From: Cellulosimicrobium cellulans
GTDB lineage: Bacteria > Actinomycetota > Actinomycetes > Actinomycetales > Cellulomonadaceae
Reading direction: 5' to 3'
Length of the DNA stretch: 64,000 nt
Assembly: GCF_016907755.1 (NCBI RefSeq)
Contig: NZ_JAFBCN010000001.1
Coordinates: 2,170,001 to 2,234,000, forward strand
In this document: positions 48,706 to 61,589 of the stretch, piece by piece
How the letters are laid out: each line of letters starts with the position of its first letter
Numbering within the stretch: position 1 is the stretch's first letter
Notes under the pieces: generated by a model
Databases searched by the model: none
What the model saw: only the letters and a program-made list of their open reading frames with translations
What the model was told of the DNA's origin: nothing
Program-made: the position numbers and the translations under genes

Positions 48706-50388
48706 GTGGCTGAGTTCATCTACTCCATGTACAAGGCGCGCAAGGCGCACGGAGACAAGGTCATCCTCGACGACGTCTCCCTGAACTTCCTGCCCGGCGC
48801 CAAGATCGGCGTCGTGGGCCCCAACGGTGCCGGGAAGTCCACGATCCTCAAGATCATGGCCGGCCTGGACACGCCGTCGAACGGCGAGGCGCGGCTCTCC
48901 CCGGGCTACACCGTCGGCATCCTGCTCCAGGAGCCGCCGCTCAACGAGGAGAAGACGGTCCTCGGCAACGTCCAGGAGGCCGTCGCGGACATCCTCGCCA
49001 AGAAGCAGCGCTTCGACGAGATCTCCGCGCTCATGGCGGAGCCCGACGCCGACTTCGACGCTCTCCTCGCGGAGATGGGCACGCTGCAGGAGGCCATCGA
49101 CGCCGCGGACGCGTGGGACCTCGACTCCCAGCTCGAGCAGGCGATGGACGCGCTGCGCTGCCCGCCGCCGGACGCCGACGTGTCGGTGCTCTCCGGTGGT
49201 GAGCGTCGCCGCGTCGCGCTGTGCAAGCTCCTGCTCGAGAAGCCGGACCTCCTGCTGCTCGACGAGCCCACGAACCACCTGGACGCCGAGTCCGTGCTGT
49301 GGCTCGAGCAGCACCTCGCGACGTACCCGGGCGCGATCCTCGCCGTCACCCACGACCGGTACTTCCTCGACCACGTCGCGGAGTGGATCTGCGAGGTCGA
49401 CCGCGGCCGCCTGTACCCCTACGAGGGCAACTACTCGACCTATCTCGAGAAGAAGGGCGAGCGCCTCCAGGTCCAGGGCAAGAAGGACGCGAAGCTCGCC
49501 AAGCGCCTCAAGGAGGAGCTCGAGTGGGTCCGGTCCAACGCGAAGGGCCGCCAGACCAAGTCGAAGGCTCGCCTCGCCCGGTACGAGGAGATGGCGGCCG
49601 AGGCGGAGCGCACGAGGAAGCTCGACTTCGAGGAGATCCAGATCCCGCCGGGCCCGCGCCTGGGCAACCTGGTCCTCGAGGCGAAGGGCCTGCAGAAGGG
49701 CTTCGACGGTCGCCAGCTCATCGACGGCCTGAGCTTCACGCTGCCGCGCAACGGCATCGTCGGCGTCATCGGCCCCAACGGCGTCGGCAAGACGACGCTC
49801 TTCAAGACGATCGTCGGGCTCGAGCCGCTGGACGGCGGGGACCTCAAGGTCGGCGAGACCGTCTCGATCTCGTACGTCGACCAGTCCCGCGGCGGCATCG
49901 ACCCGAAGAAGACGCTGTGGGAGGTCGTGTCCGACGGGCTCGACTTCATCAAGGTCGGCAACGTCGAGATCCCGTCGCGCGCGTACGTCGCGTCGTTCGG
50001 GTTCAAGGGCCCGGACCAGCAGAAGCCCGCGGGCGTGCTGTCCGGCGGTGAGCGCAACCGTCTGAACCTCGCGCTCACGCTCAAGCAGGGCGGCAACCTC
50101 CTGCTGCTCGACGAGCCGACGAACGACCTCGACGTCGAGACCCTGGGCTCGCTCGAGAACGCGCTGCTCGAGTTCCCCGGCTGCGCCGTCGTGGTGTCCC
50201 ACGACCGGTGGTTCCTCGACCGGGTCGCGACGCACATCCTCGCGTACGAGGGCACGGAGGAGGACCCGGCGAACTGGTACTGGTTCGAGGGCAACTTCGC
50301 GTCCTACGAGGAGAACAAGGTCGAGCGTCTCGGCGCCGACGCGGCCCGTCCGCACCGCGTGACGTACCGCAAGCTCACGCGCGACTGA
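48706..50388 (+). CDS. ettA: Energy-dependent translational throttle protein EttA
   Basis: 560 aa ABC-F protein with two ATPase domains and no membrane segments. Walker A GPNGAGKST and GPNGVGKTT, signatures LSGGERRRVALC and LSGGERNRLNLA, Walker B LLLLDEPTNHLD and LLLLDEPTNDLD are intact. The linker between domains and the arm ending KVERLGADAARPHRVTYRKLTRD fit EttA, which binds the ribosomal E site and gates the first peptide bond according to ATP/ADP. The GTG at 48706 gives AEFIYSMYKARKAHGDKVIL, the family N terminus; the in-frame GTG at 48691 is less likely. A strong terminator follows. Confidence 0.95.
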   Translation: MAEFIYSMYKARKAHGDKVILDDVSLNFLPGAKIGVVGPNGAGKSTILKIMAGLDTPSNGEARLSPGYTVGILLQEPPLNEEKTVLGNVQEAVADILAKKQRFDEISALMAEPDADFDALLAEMGTLQEAIDAADAWDLDSQLEQAMDALRCPPPDADVSVLSGGERRRVALCKLLLEKPDLLLLDEPTNHLDAESVLWLEQHLATYPGAILAVTHDRYFLDHVAEWICEVDRGRLYPYEGNYSTYLEKKGERLQVQGKKDAKLAKRLKEELEWVRSNAKGRQTKSKARLARYEEMAAEAERTRKLDFEEIQIPPGPRLGNLVLEAKGLQKGFDGRQLIDGLSFTLPRNGIVGVIGPNGVGKTTLFKTIVGLEPLDGGDLKVGETVSISYVDQSRGGIDPKKTLWEVVSDGLDFIKVGNVEIPSRAYVASFGFKGPDQQKPAGVLSGGERNRLNLALTLKQGGNLLLLDEPTNDLDVETLGSLENALLEFPGCAVVVSHDRWFLDRVATHILAYEGTEEDPANWYWFEGNFASYEENKVERLGADAARPHRVTYRKLTRD

Positions 50389-50410
50389 CGTCGCGACCTC
50401 GGTCGTCCAC

Positions 50411-50443
50411 GACGCCGGGCGGGACTCGTTCCCGCCCGGCGTC
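50411..50443 (+). terminator. Terminator of ettA
   Basis: Perfect 14-bp stem, 50411-50424 with 50430-50443, with a 5-nt loop. Confidence 0.92.
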
Positions 50444-50518
50444 GGCGTACCCGGGTGCTCGTGGGGTCCGGAAGTCCGCGGGTTCCGCGTCCGTGCGGCT
50501 CCAGGGCGCGGAATCCCG

Positions 50519-50548
50519 TTGACGCCGCCCTCGGCCCCTCGGCAGGAT
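50519..50548 (+). promoter_or_regulatory. Promoter of the APH-fold gene
   Basis: TTGACG (50519-50524), an 18-nt spacer and CAGGAT (50543-50548). The predicted start of transcription is at or next to the ATG at 50557, so the mRNA is probably leaderless. Confidence 0.5.
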
Positions 50549-50556
50549 CGCGCGGC

Positions 50557-51558
50557 ATGACCCTCGACCTGGCGCCCGCACGCGTACGCCCCACCTGGCC
50601 CGACCTCCCGCAGCCCGTGCGCGCCGCCGTCGAGGCACGGCTGGGCGCCGTCGTCTCGGGGTGGACGAGCCACGACGGCGGTTACTCGCAGGGGCTCGCG
50701 TCGACGCTGCGGACGAGCGGCGGGGACGTGTTCGTCAAGGCGGTCGGACCCGAGCACGCGTTCACCCGCGACCTGTACCGGCTCGAGGCGCGCGTCGCCG
50801 CGGCGCTGCCCGCGCAAGCCCCGGCGCCCAAGCTCCGGTGGGTCCTCGACGACGACCTCGACGGGGCCGGCGAGTGGGTCGCGCTCGCGTTCGACGCCGT
50901 GCCCGGCCGGTCCGTCGCCACGCCGTGGCGGGACGACGAGCTCGCCGCGGTGGCGGACCTCGCGCGCCGCGTCGCGCAGGTCGAGGTCTCCGGGGACGCG
51001 CCGATCCCGCGGTTCGCCGAGACCGTCGAGTGGCGCGAGTGGGAGGACCTGGCGGACCGCCGTCCGCTGGGCCTGGGCACGTACGACCCGTGGGTCGCGG
51101 CCCGGCTCGACCGGCTCGCCGCGCTCGCCGAGCCGTGGCCCGAGGCCACCGTGGGCGACCACCTCGTCCACGGCGACCTCCGGGGCGACAACGCCCTGCT
51201 CGTGGACCGCGCGGCTCTCGGGATCTCGGTCCGCGGCGAGCGCGCCGGGGACGGGCCCGTCGCCGTCGCCGTCGACTGGCCGTACGTCGCGCGCGGCGCC
51301 GCGTTCTGCGACGTCGTCGGCATGCTCCCGGCCGTGCAGGTCGAGGGCGGGCCGCCACCGGAGGAGGTGCTGCGCCGCCACCCGCTGCCGCGCGACGTCG
51401 ACCCCGACGCCGTGACCTGCTACCTCGCGGCGCTCACCGGGTACTTCCTCGCGTCCTCGCTCGACCCGGCGCCACCGGGCATCCCGCACGTGCGGGCGTT
51501 CCAGCGGGCGCAGGCCGAGGTCGGGGTCGCGTGGCTCCGGCGCCGCCTCGGGGAGTGA
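50557..51558 (+). CDS. Phosphotransferase of the aminoglycoside kinase (APH) fold
   Basis: 333 aa. VFVKAVGPE holds the ATP-binding Lys, VHGDLRGDN the catalytic loop (Asp and Asn), and VAVDWPYVARG the metal-binding DWP. The family phosphorylates small molecules or sugars; resistance function is not implied. Only the C-terminal half aligns well with typical APH signatures by eye. ATG 50557 is chosen from the promoter spacing over in-frame upstream starts. It lies between ettA and the second GTPase pair with no overlap. Confidence 0.82.
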   Translation: MTLDLAPARVRPTWPDLPQPVRAAVEARLGAVVSGWTSHDGGYSQGLASTLRTSGGDVFVKAVGPEHAFTRDLYRLEARVAAALPAQAPAPKLRWVLDDDLDGAGEWVALAFDAVPGRSVATPWRDDELAAVADLARRVAQVEVSGDAPIPRFAETVEWREWEDLADRRPLGLGTYDPWVAARLDRLAALAEPWPEATVGDHLVHGDLRGDNALLVDRAALGISVRGERAGDGPVAVAVDWPYVARGAAFCDVVGMLPAVQVEGGPPPEEVLRRHPLPRDVDPDAVTCYLAALTGYFLASSLDPAPPGIPHVRAFQRAQAEVGVAWLRRRLGE

Positions 51559-51639
51559 GCCACGACCGCGAGATCGGCCCGTGCGTTCCAGATCGACCCT
51601 CGGAGGGCCGATCCGCTGCCGGGCGGGTCAACCTCGCGC

Positions 51640-51669
51640 GGTGTGGCAGGGGTCCGACCGTGTCACACC
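51640..51669 (+). promoter_or_regulatory. Dyad upstream of GTPase pair 2
   Basis: GGTGTGGCA (51640-51648) and TGTCACACC (51661-51669) form a 9+9 inverted repeat with one mismatch and a 12-nt gap, 36-65 nt before the ATG at 51705. CAGACT at 51693-51698, 6 nt before the ATG, is a degenerate -10. Confidence 0.4.
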
Positions 51670-51704
51670 GGGCCTGACCAGCGGCGTTCCGGCAGACTGG
51701 CGGG

Positions 51705-53744
51705 ATGACGGCCAGCGGTGACCCCGGAGACGACGCGGTCCGCGCGGGCGTGTCCGCCGGGGACGCCGTGGCACGGGACGGCACCGCCCCGGGTGGCTCG
51801 GTCGCCGCGGGCGCCGCGGCGACGGCCGGGCTCGTCGAGTCCCTGGAGATCCTGCGCGGCCGGCTCGCCGCCGCGCGGCTGCCGCTGGATCTCCCGGGCG
51901 CGGCGACCGCGCGCGAGGACCTCGACCTCGCGGTGCACCAGCTCGACGACTACCTGCTGCCGCGCCTGCGCTCGCACGCCGCGCCGCTGCTCGTCGTGGT
52001 GGGCGGGTCGACCGGCGCGGGGAAGTCCACGCTCGTGAACTCCCTGCTCGGCGAGCACGTGTCGGCGCCCGGCGTGCTGCGTCCGACGACGCGCGCGCCC
52101 GTCCTCGTCCACCACCCGCTCGACGAGCGCTGGTTCTCGACCGACCGCGTCCTGCCGGGTCTCGCGCGCGTGAGCGAGCACGGGTCGCGTCCTGGCGGCG
52201 ACGCGGCCCCGGGCGGGACCGTGGCGGTGCAGCCCGACCCGACACGCACGCTGCGGCTCGTCGCGAGCGACGCGCTGCCGCAGGGCCTCGCGCTCGTGGA
52301 CGCGCCCGACGTCGACTCCGTGGAGACGGCGAACCGCGAGCTCGCGGCCCAGCTCCTCGCCGCGGCGGACCTGTGGCTCTTCGTCACGACGGCCGCGCGC
52401 TACGCCGACGCGGTCCCGTGGGACCTGCTGCACCGTGCGGCCGAGCGGCGCGCGCAGGTCGCGATCGTGCTCGACCGGGTCGACCCGGGCGCCGAGGCCG
52501 TGGCCGACGACCTGCGCCGCATGATGGACGAGAACGGGCTGGACGCCGCTCCGCTGTTCGCGGTGGGGGAGTCCGAGCTGGTCGACGGCTTCCTCCCGGA
52601 GCCCTCGGTCGCGGAGGTCGCGTCGTGGTTGTCCGCGCTGGGCGCCGACGGGGACGCGCGCGACCGGGTCGCGACCGCGACGCGGGACGGCGTCGTGGAC
52701 GACCTCGTGCGCCGGGCCGTGCTCGTGGCCGGGGCCGCCGACGCCCAGGCGACGTCCGACGCGCGCCTGCGGGCCGTCGTCGGGCGCGCGTACGACGAGG
52801 CGGCGGCGACCGTGGACGCCGCGACGAGCGACGGGGCGCTGCTGCGCGGCGAGGTGCTCGCGCGCTGGCAGGACTTCGTCGGGACGAGCGAGCTGTTCCG
52901 GTCCGTGGAGCAGGGGGTCGGGCGCGTGCGCGACGCCGTCGCGGCGTTCTTCCGCGGGCGCCCGGCGCAGGCGCCTCAGGTCGAGCAGGCGATCGCGCAC
53001 GGGCTGGAGGCCGTCGTGCTCGACGCGACGGACGCGGCCGCCGAGCGCGCGTACGGCGGGTGGCGCGCCGACCCGGCGGGCACGGCGCTGCTGGACGGGC
53101 TCGACCTCTCGCGGTCGTCCGCGGGCGTGCGGACACGGGTCGCGGAGGAGATCCGGGGGTGGCAGTCCGACGTCCTCGACCTGGTGCGCGAGCAGGGCGC
53201 GGGCAAGCGCGGGGCGGCGCGGGCGCTGTCGTTCGGGATCAACGGGCTCGGGCTGAGCCTCATGGTCGTGGTGTTCGCGTCGACGGGCGGCCTCACCGGC
53301 GCGGAGGTCGGCATCGCGGGCGGGACGGCGATCCTCGCGCAGAAGCTCCTCGAGGCCGTGTTCGGCGACGACGCCGTCCGGCGGCTCACGCGGACGGCGC
53401 GGGACCGCCTCGCCGAGCGGGTGCGTGCCGTGCTCGACGACGAGGCGCGGCGCTACACGGCCCAGCTCGACGCGCTCGGCACCGCGGAGGCGGACGAGAC
53501 GGCGCGCACCGTGCGCGAGGCCGCCCGGGCGGTCGAGGCGGCGGCGCGGGTCGAGCGCACCGCGCGCGGGCGCGACCAGGACGCGGGCCGACCGGCCGCG
53601 GGGCGGCACGCGGCGCGGCTCCTGCGGGGCGCGGGCTGGAGCACGTCGCCGGACGACGCTCCGGCGAGCGTCCCCGACGGCGACGACGAACCGCGACGTC
53701 GGCCCGGGTTCTGGCGACGGCTGCTGGGCGGTGAGCGCGCATGA
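51705..53744 (+). CDS. Dynamin-like GTPase, pair 2 member A
   Basis: 679 aa. P-loop GGSTGAGKST lies at about 103-112, followed by VLRPTTRAPVLVHHPLDE and LVDAPDVDS (G3 equivalent), the same order and wording as the member A at 44562, with which it shares AADLWLFVTTA-RYGDA/ADA-PW. It differs by two hydrophobic segments at about 508-530 and 532-550 and by a longer Arg/Ala-rich coiled tail. The stop overlaps member B by 4 nt. Probably a paralogue by duplication of the 44562 gene and likely a membrane-associated GTPase. Confidence 0.85.
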   Translation: MTASGDPGDDAVRAGVSAGDAVARDGTAPGGSVAAGAAATAGLVESLEILRGRLAAARLPLDLPGAATAREDLDLAVHQLDDYLLPRLRSHAAPLLVVVGGSTGAGKSTLVNSLLGEHVSAPGVLRPTTRAPVLVHHPLDERWFSTDRVLPGLARVSEHGSRPGGDAAPGGTVAVQPDPTRTLRLVASDALPQGLALVDAPDVDSVETANRELAAQLLAAADLWLFVTTAARYADAVPWDLLHRAAERRAQVAIVLDRVDPGAEAVADDLRRMMDENGLDAAPLFAVGESELVDGFLPEPSVAEVASWLSALGADGDARDRVATATRDGVVDDLVRRAVLVAGAADAQATSDARLRAVVGRAYDEAAATVDAATSDGALLRGEVLARWQDFVGTSELFRSVEQGVGRVRDAVAAFFRGRPAQAPQVEQAIAHGLEAVVLDATDAAAERAYGGWRADPAGTALLDGLDLSRSSAGVRTRVAEEIRGWQSDVLDLVREQGAGKRGAARALSFGINGLGLSLMVVVFASTGGLTGAEVGIAGGTAILAQKLLEAVFGDDAVRRLTRTARDRLAERVRAVLDDEARRYTAQLDALGTAEADETARTVREAARAVEAAARVERTARGRDQDAGRPAAGRHAARLLRGAGWSTSPDDAPASVPDGDDEPRRRPGFWRRLLGGERA

Positions 53745-55525
53745 CGATCGACCTCGCGGCGCGCACGACCGCGCTCGAGACCGCCGTCCGTGCCGGCGAG
53801 GGCCGCCTCGACGCCGACCTGCTCGCCGACGCACGCACCGTCGTCGCCCGGGCCCGCGAGCGCGCGGGCCTCTCGGCCGACCACACCGTCGTCGCGCTCG
53901 CCGGTGCGACGGGCTCGGGCAAGTCGTCGGTCTTCAACGCGCTCGCCGGGGACGAGCTCGCGGCGGTCGGGGTCCAGCGCCCGACCACGTCGCACCCCCT
54001 GGCGGCCGTGTGGGGGACGGGCGGGGCGCACCCGGCGGGCGGCGCGGCACCCGGTGGCACCCCCGGCGCGGCGGGCGCCGGGGCCCTCCTCGACTGGCTC
54101 GAGGTGCGGCGCCGGCACGAGATGGGCACGCCGCTCACGTCGGGGGACCCGGACGACGCGCGGGCGGGCGGCGGGCTGCGCGGCCTGCTGCGGGGCCGGC
54201 GCGCGGGAGAGGTCACGAACGGCCTCGTGCTGCTCGACCTGCCCGACCACGACTCGGTGGTCGTCGAGCACCGCGTGCGCGCGGAGCGCCTCGTGGAGCG
54301 CGCGGACCTGCTCGTGTGGGTCGTCGACCCGCAGAAGTACGCGGACGCCGCGCTGCACGAGCGCTACCTGCGCCCGCTCGCGGGACACGGCTCGGTCGTC
54401 GTGCTCGTGCTCAACCAGGTCGACCGGCTCTCGCCCGCCGACGCGGACGCGTGCCTCGCGGACCTGCGCCGGCTCGCGGCGGAGGACGGGCTCGGCGACG
54501 CGCGCGTCCTCGGGGTCTCCGCGCGCACGGGGCAGGGGCTCGACGAGCTGCGCGGCCTGCTCGCGGACGCCGCGGCCCGGCGGCGGGCCGCGAACGACCG
54601 GCTCGCGGCCGACGTGCGTGCCGTGGCCCGGCGCGTCGCCGCCGCGTGCGGCGAGCCCGTCCCGGAGCGCGCCGCACGCCGGGCGCGCGACGGTCTCGTG
54701 GACGCGCTCGAGGCCGCCGCGGGCGTGCCGACGGTCGTCGCGGCCGTGCGGGGCTCGGCCGTCCGGGACGCGCGCGCCGCGACGGGCTGGCCTGTCACGC
54801 GCTGGGTCGGGCGGTTCCGGCCCGACCCGCTGCGCCGCATCGGGCTCCGTACCGGCCCCGCGCCCGGGTCGGCCCGGGCCCGTGCTACGAAGGACCTCGG
54901 CGCCGGGGACGGCGAGGCCCGTCCCGAGCTCGCGCGCACCTCGCTGCCCGCGGTCCCCGCCGCGCTCCGCGCGGGAGCGCAGACGGCCGTGCGCGACTAC
55001 GCGAGCGACGCGACCGCGGGGGTGCCGGACGACTGGGCGCTGGCCGTGCGGCGTCGGGCCTCCGAGGGGGCGGCGGACCTCGCGGACGCGCTCGACCAGG
55101 CGGTCGCCGGGACGGAGCTCGAGGCGTCGCGCCGACCGGTGTGGTGGCGCGTCGTCGGCGCCTTCCAGTGGCTCGTGCTCGCGGCGCTCGTCGTCGGGCT
55201 GCTGTGGCTCGCCGCGCTGTGGGGGTTCACCTACCTGCGCCTGCCCGAGCCGCCGACGCCGGTCCTGACGCTCGGGGGCCCCGGTGCGCTCGAGATGCCG
55301 TGGCCGACGCTGCTCGTGCTCGGAGGGGTCGTCGTCGGCGTCGTCGTCGCGCTCCTCTCGCGCGCGGCCGCGGCGGTGGGTGGGCGACGCCGCGCCGCGC
55401 GGGCCCGACGCCGGCTGCGCGACGCCGTCGGCCAGGTCGCCGACCGCCTCGTGCGGCTCCCGGTGGGCGAGGAGCTGTCGGCGCTCGCGAGCTGCCGCGC
55501 CGCGGCCCTCGTCGCCGCGTCCTGA
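53741..55525 (+). CDS. Dynamin-like GTPase, pair 2 member B (membrane-anchored)
   Basis: 594 aa. P-loop GATGSGKSS (about 54-62), QRPTTSHPLAAV (G2), LLDLPDHDSVV (G3), VLNQVD (G4) and VSARTGQG (G5). Two membrane helices at about 471-493 and 520-540 form a hairpin anchor near the C terminus, followed by a basic amphipathic helix. LLVWVVDPQKYADAALH matches member B of pair 1 almost exactly. A Gly/Ala insertion after G2 (about 90-125) and another at about 137-155 are unique to this copy. ATG overlaps member A by 4 nt. Confidence 0.87.
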   Translation: MTIDLAARTTALETAVRAGEGRLDADLLADARTVVARARERAGLSADHTVVALAGATGSGKSSVFNALAGDELAAVGVQRPTTSHPLAAVWGTGGAHPAGGAAPGGTPGAAGAGALLDWLEVRRRHEMGTPLTSGDPDDARAGGGLRGLLRGRRAGEVTNGLVLLDLPDHDSVVVEHRVRAERLVERADLLVWVVDPQKYADAALHERYLRPLAGHGSVVVLVLNQVDRLSPADADACLADLRRLAAEDGLGDARVLGVSARTGQGLDELRGLLADAAARRRAANDRLAADVRAVARRVAAACGEPVPERAARRARDGLVDALEAAAGVPTVVAAVRGSAVRDARAATGWPVTRWVGRFRPDPLRRIGLRTGPAPGSARARATKDLGAGDGEARPELARTSLPAVPAALRAGAQTAVRDYASDATAGVPDDWALAVRRRASEGAADLADALDQAVAGTELEASRRPVWWRVVGAFQWLVLAALVVGLLWLAALWGFTYLRLPEPPTPVLTLGGPGALEMPWPTLLVLGGVVVGVVVALLSRAAAAVGGRRRAARARRRLRDAVGQVADRLVRLPVGEELSALASCRAAALVAAS

Positions 55526-55667
55526 CGCCCCGCCTCCCCGCCGAACACGAGGTTGCTCTCGAAATCGGGCCGAGAACGACAGCAACGTCGTGCTCGACGG
55601 CGCGGAAGGTCGTGGTCGGCGGTCGGAGGAGAATGGTCGCGCCAGCCGTCGAGCGAGAGGACCCTCC

Positions 55668-56165
55668 ATGACCCGCCTGCACGTCCCCGTCTCCTTGCGG
55701 TGGTCGGACCTCGACGCGTACGCGCACGTGAACAACGTCGAGATGTTCCGGCTGCTGGAGGACGCGCGCATCACGGCGTTCTGGACCCACCCGGACGCCG
55801 GCGAGGACGCCTGGCCCACGGCGGTCCTGGAGACCGGGCCGGCCGCGACGAGCCACACGCTCGTCGCGCGGCAGGAGATCGAGTACCTGCGCCCCCTCGG
55901 CTTCACCCGCACGCCCGTGCGGGTCGAGCTGTGGATCGGGCACCTCGGCGGCGCGAGCCTCCAGGTCTGCTACGAGGTACACGACGGCGCCGCGCGCTTC
56001 GAGCGCACCGGCCCCACCTCGGGCGGCGCCCCCTACGCGAAGGCGGTGACGACGATCGTCGTGGTCGACGCGGCGACCGGGGCGCCCCGCCGCATCACCG
56101 AGGCCGAGCGTGCGGCGTGGGAGCCGTTCGTCGAGGAGCCGCTGACCTTCCGCCGCCGCAGGTGA
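55668..56165 (+). CDS. Hotdog-fold acyl-CoA thioesterase
   Basis: 165 aa. RWSDLDAYAHVNNVEMFRLLEDAR is the 4-hydroxybenzoyl-CoA thioesterase/YbgC-type signature, with the catalytic Asp in DAYAHVNN. It should hydrolyse a short- or medium-chain acyl-CoA. GAGCGAGAGG lies about 8 nt before the ATG at 55668. It is the last plus-strand gene before a bidirectional terminator. Confidence 0.88.
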   Translation: MTRLHVPVSLRWSDLDAYAHVNNVEMFRLLEDARITAFWTHPDAGEDAWPTAVLETGPAATSHTLVARQEIEYLRPLGFTRTPVRVELWIGHLGGASLQVCYEVHDGAARFERTGPTSGGAPYAKAVTTIVVVDAATGAPRRITEAERAAWEPFVEEPLTFRRRR

Positions 56166-56167
56166 CC

Positions 56168-56206
56168 GTCGCTCGCGCCGGGGAGCAGCGTCCCGGCGCG
56201 AGCGAC
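56168..56206. terminator. Bidirectional terminator
   Basis: Perfect 15-bp stem, 56168-56182 with 56192-56206, with a 9-nt loop. It separates the convergent thioesterase and GH9 genes. Confidence 0.9.
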
Positions 56207-56222
56207 GCTCGTGGGCGAGGGC

Positions 56223-60458
<4,236 letters not shown>

Positions 60459-60462
<4 letters not shown>

Positions 60463-61445
60463 GAGAGGAGCTCCAGGAGCTCGCGCTCGGCGCGCGTCTG
60501 GGAGCGGGTCGAGCCGATGGTCTCGCCGCGCTCCCACAGGTCGAACAGTCGCGGGTCGATGTACGAGGACCGCGCGACGGCGGGGGTGTTCCCCAGCTCC
60601 TCGGCGACGTCCTTGACGATCCCCGTGACGACCTTGCGCCGCGCCCGATCGGAGGCGGGCGCGGCCCCGGCGTCCGCGAGCGCGCGCGCCGCGAGCACCG
60701 TCGCGTGCCAGGTGCGGAAGTCCTTGGGCGTCGCGTCGTCGCCGAGCCGTTCCTTGATGCCCGCCTGGACGTCGGCGCTCGTGACGTCGTGCCACGCGGC
60801 GCGCCCGTCGGGGCCGTCCTCGCGCCACGCGAGCAGCTCGACGCCGCCGCGGCGCCGCTTGAGCGTCGTGACGAGCTCGGCGACCACCGGGTCGTCCACG
60901 ACGACGTCGCGCACCTGGCCCGACTTCGCGGGGTAGTGGAAGTGCACGCTCCCGTCGCGCCGGACCCGTGCGTGCTCCTTGCGGATCGTCGCCAGGCCGT
61001 AGCTCTTGTTCTGCTGGGCGTAGATCTCGCCGCCGGCACGGAAGTACGCGAGGTCGAGCAGCCGGAACGCGAGGGCGAGCACCTTCTCGCGGCCCATGCC
61101 GGGCTGCGCGAGCTCGCGCGCGACGCGGCGCCGGGCGGCGGGCAGGCGCCGGCCGACGTCGAGCACGTGGTCGTGCTTGCGCCGCGCACGGCGCACCTGC
61201 CACTGCTCGTGGTACAGGTACTGGCCCCGACCGGCGACGTCGCGCCCGAACGCCTGGATGTGCCCGTCGGGGTAGCGGCAGATCCAGACGTCGGCCCAGG
61301 CCGGCGGGACCGCGAGACGCGTGCACCGCTCGACCTCGTCCTCCTCGGAGAGCGGGAGCCCCTCGACGTCGAGGAACACCCAGGAGTCGCCCTTCGGGCG
61401 CCGCGAGTACCCGGGGGAGGACACGGACACCCGACGCAGTCGCAC
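60459..61445 (-). CDS. Type IB DNA topoisomerase (poxvirus-like)
   Basis: 328 aa, the length of bacterial topoisomerase IB. KDFRTWHATVLAARAL holds the catalytic Arg and His, and AVARSSYIDPRLFDLWE the nucleophilic Tyr. N-terminal SWVFLDVEGLPLSEEDEVERCTRLAVPPAW is the usual pre-domain. It relaxes supercoiled DNA by a 3'-phosphotyrosine intermediate without ATP. GTG 61445 (VRLRRV) is the start that matches family N termini; the start at 61502 is possible but has no support. No type IB-associated plasmid genes are nearby. Confidence 0.92.
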
Positions 61446-61557
61446 CCGGTCATGGTGCGGGACGCGTCGTCCGCTCGCGCGGCAGGGGTGCCGAGGCCGC
61501 ACGGCGGATGGGGAGCGGTCCCCATCGCCCGGGCCTCCGGCCGGGCCCTGTCGCGGC

Positions 61558-61563
61558 TAGCGT
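61558..61563 (+). promoter_or_regulatory. -10 box of the membrane-anchored hypothetical gene
   Basis: TAGCGT lies 26 nt before the ATG at 61590, with GAGGGAGGGG as ribosome site between them. Confidence 0.45.
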
Positions 61564-61589
61564 GGGCGGGCGCGGACGAGGGAGGGGAC

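Noticed and set aside
50557-51558. An aminoglycoside resistance gene
   Set aside because: Only the APH fold and HGD/DWP motifs are seen; this fold has many small-molecule substrates and no resistance context exists here.
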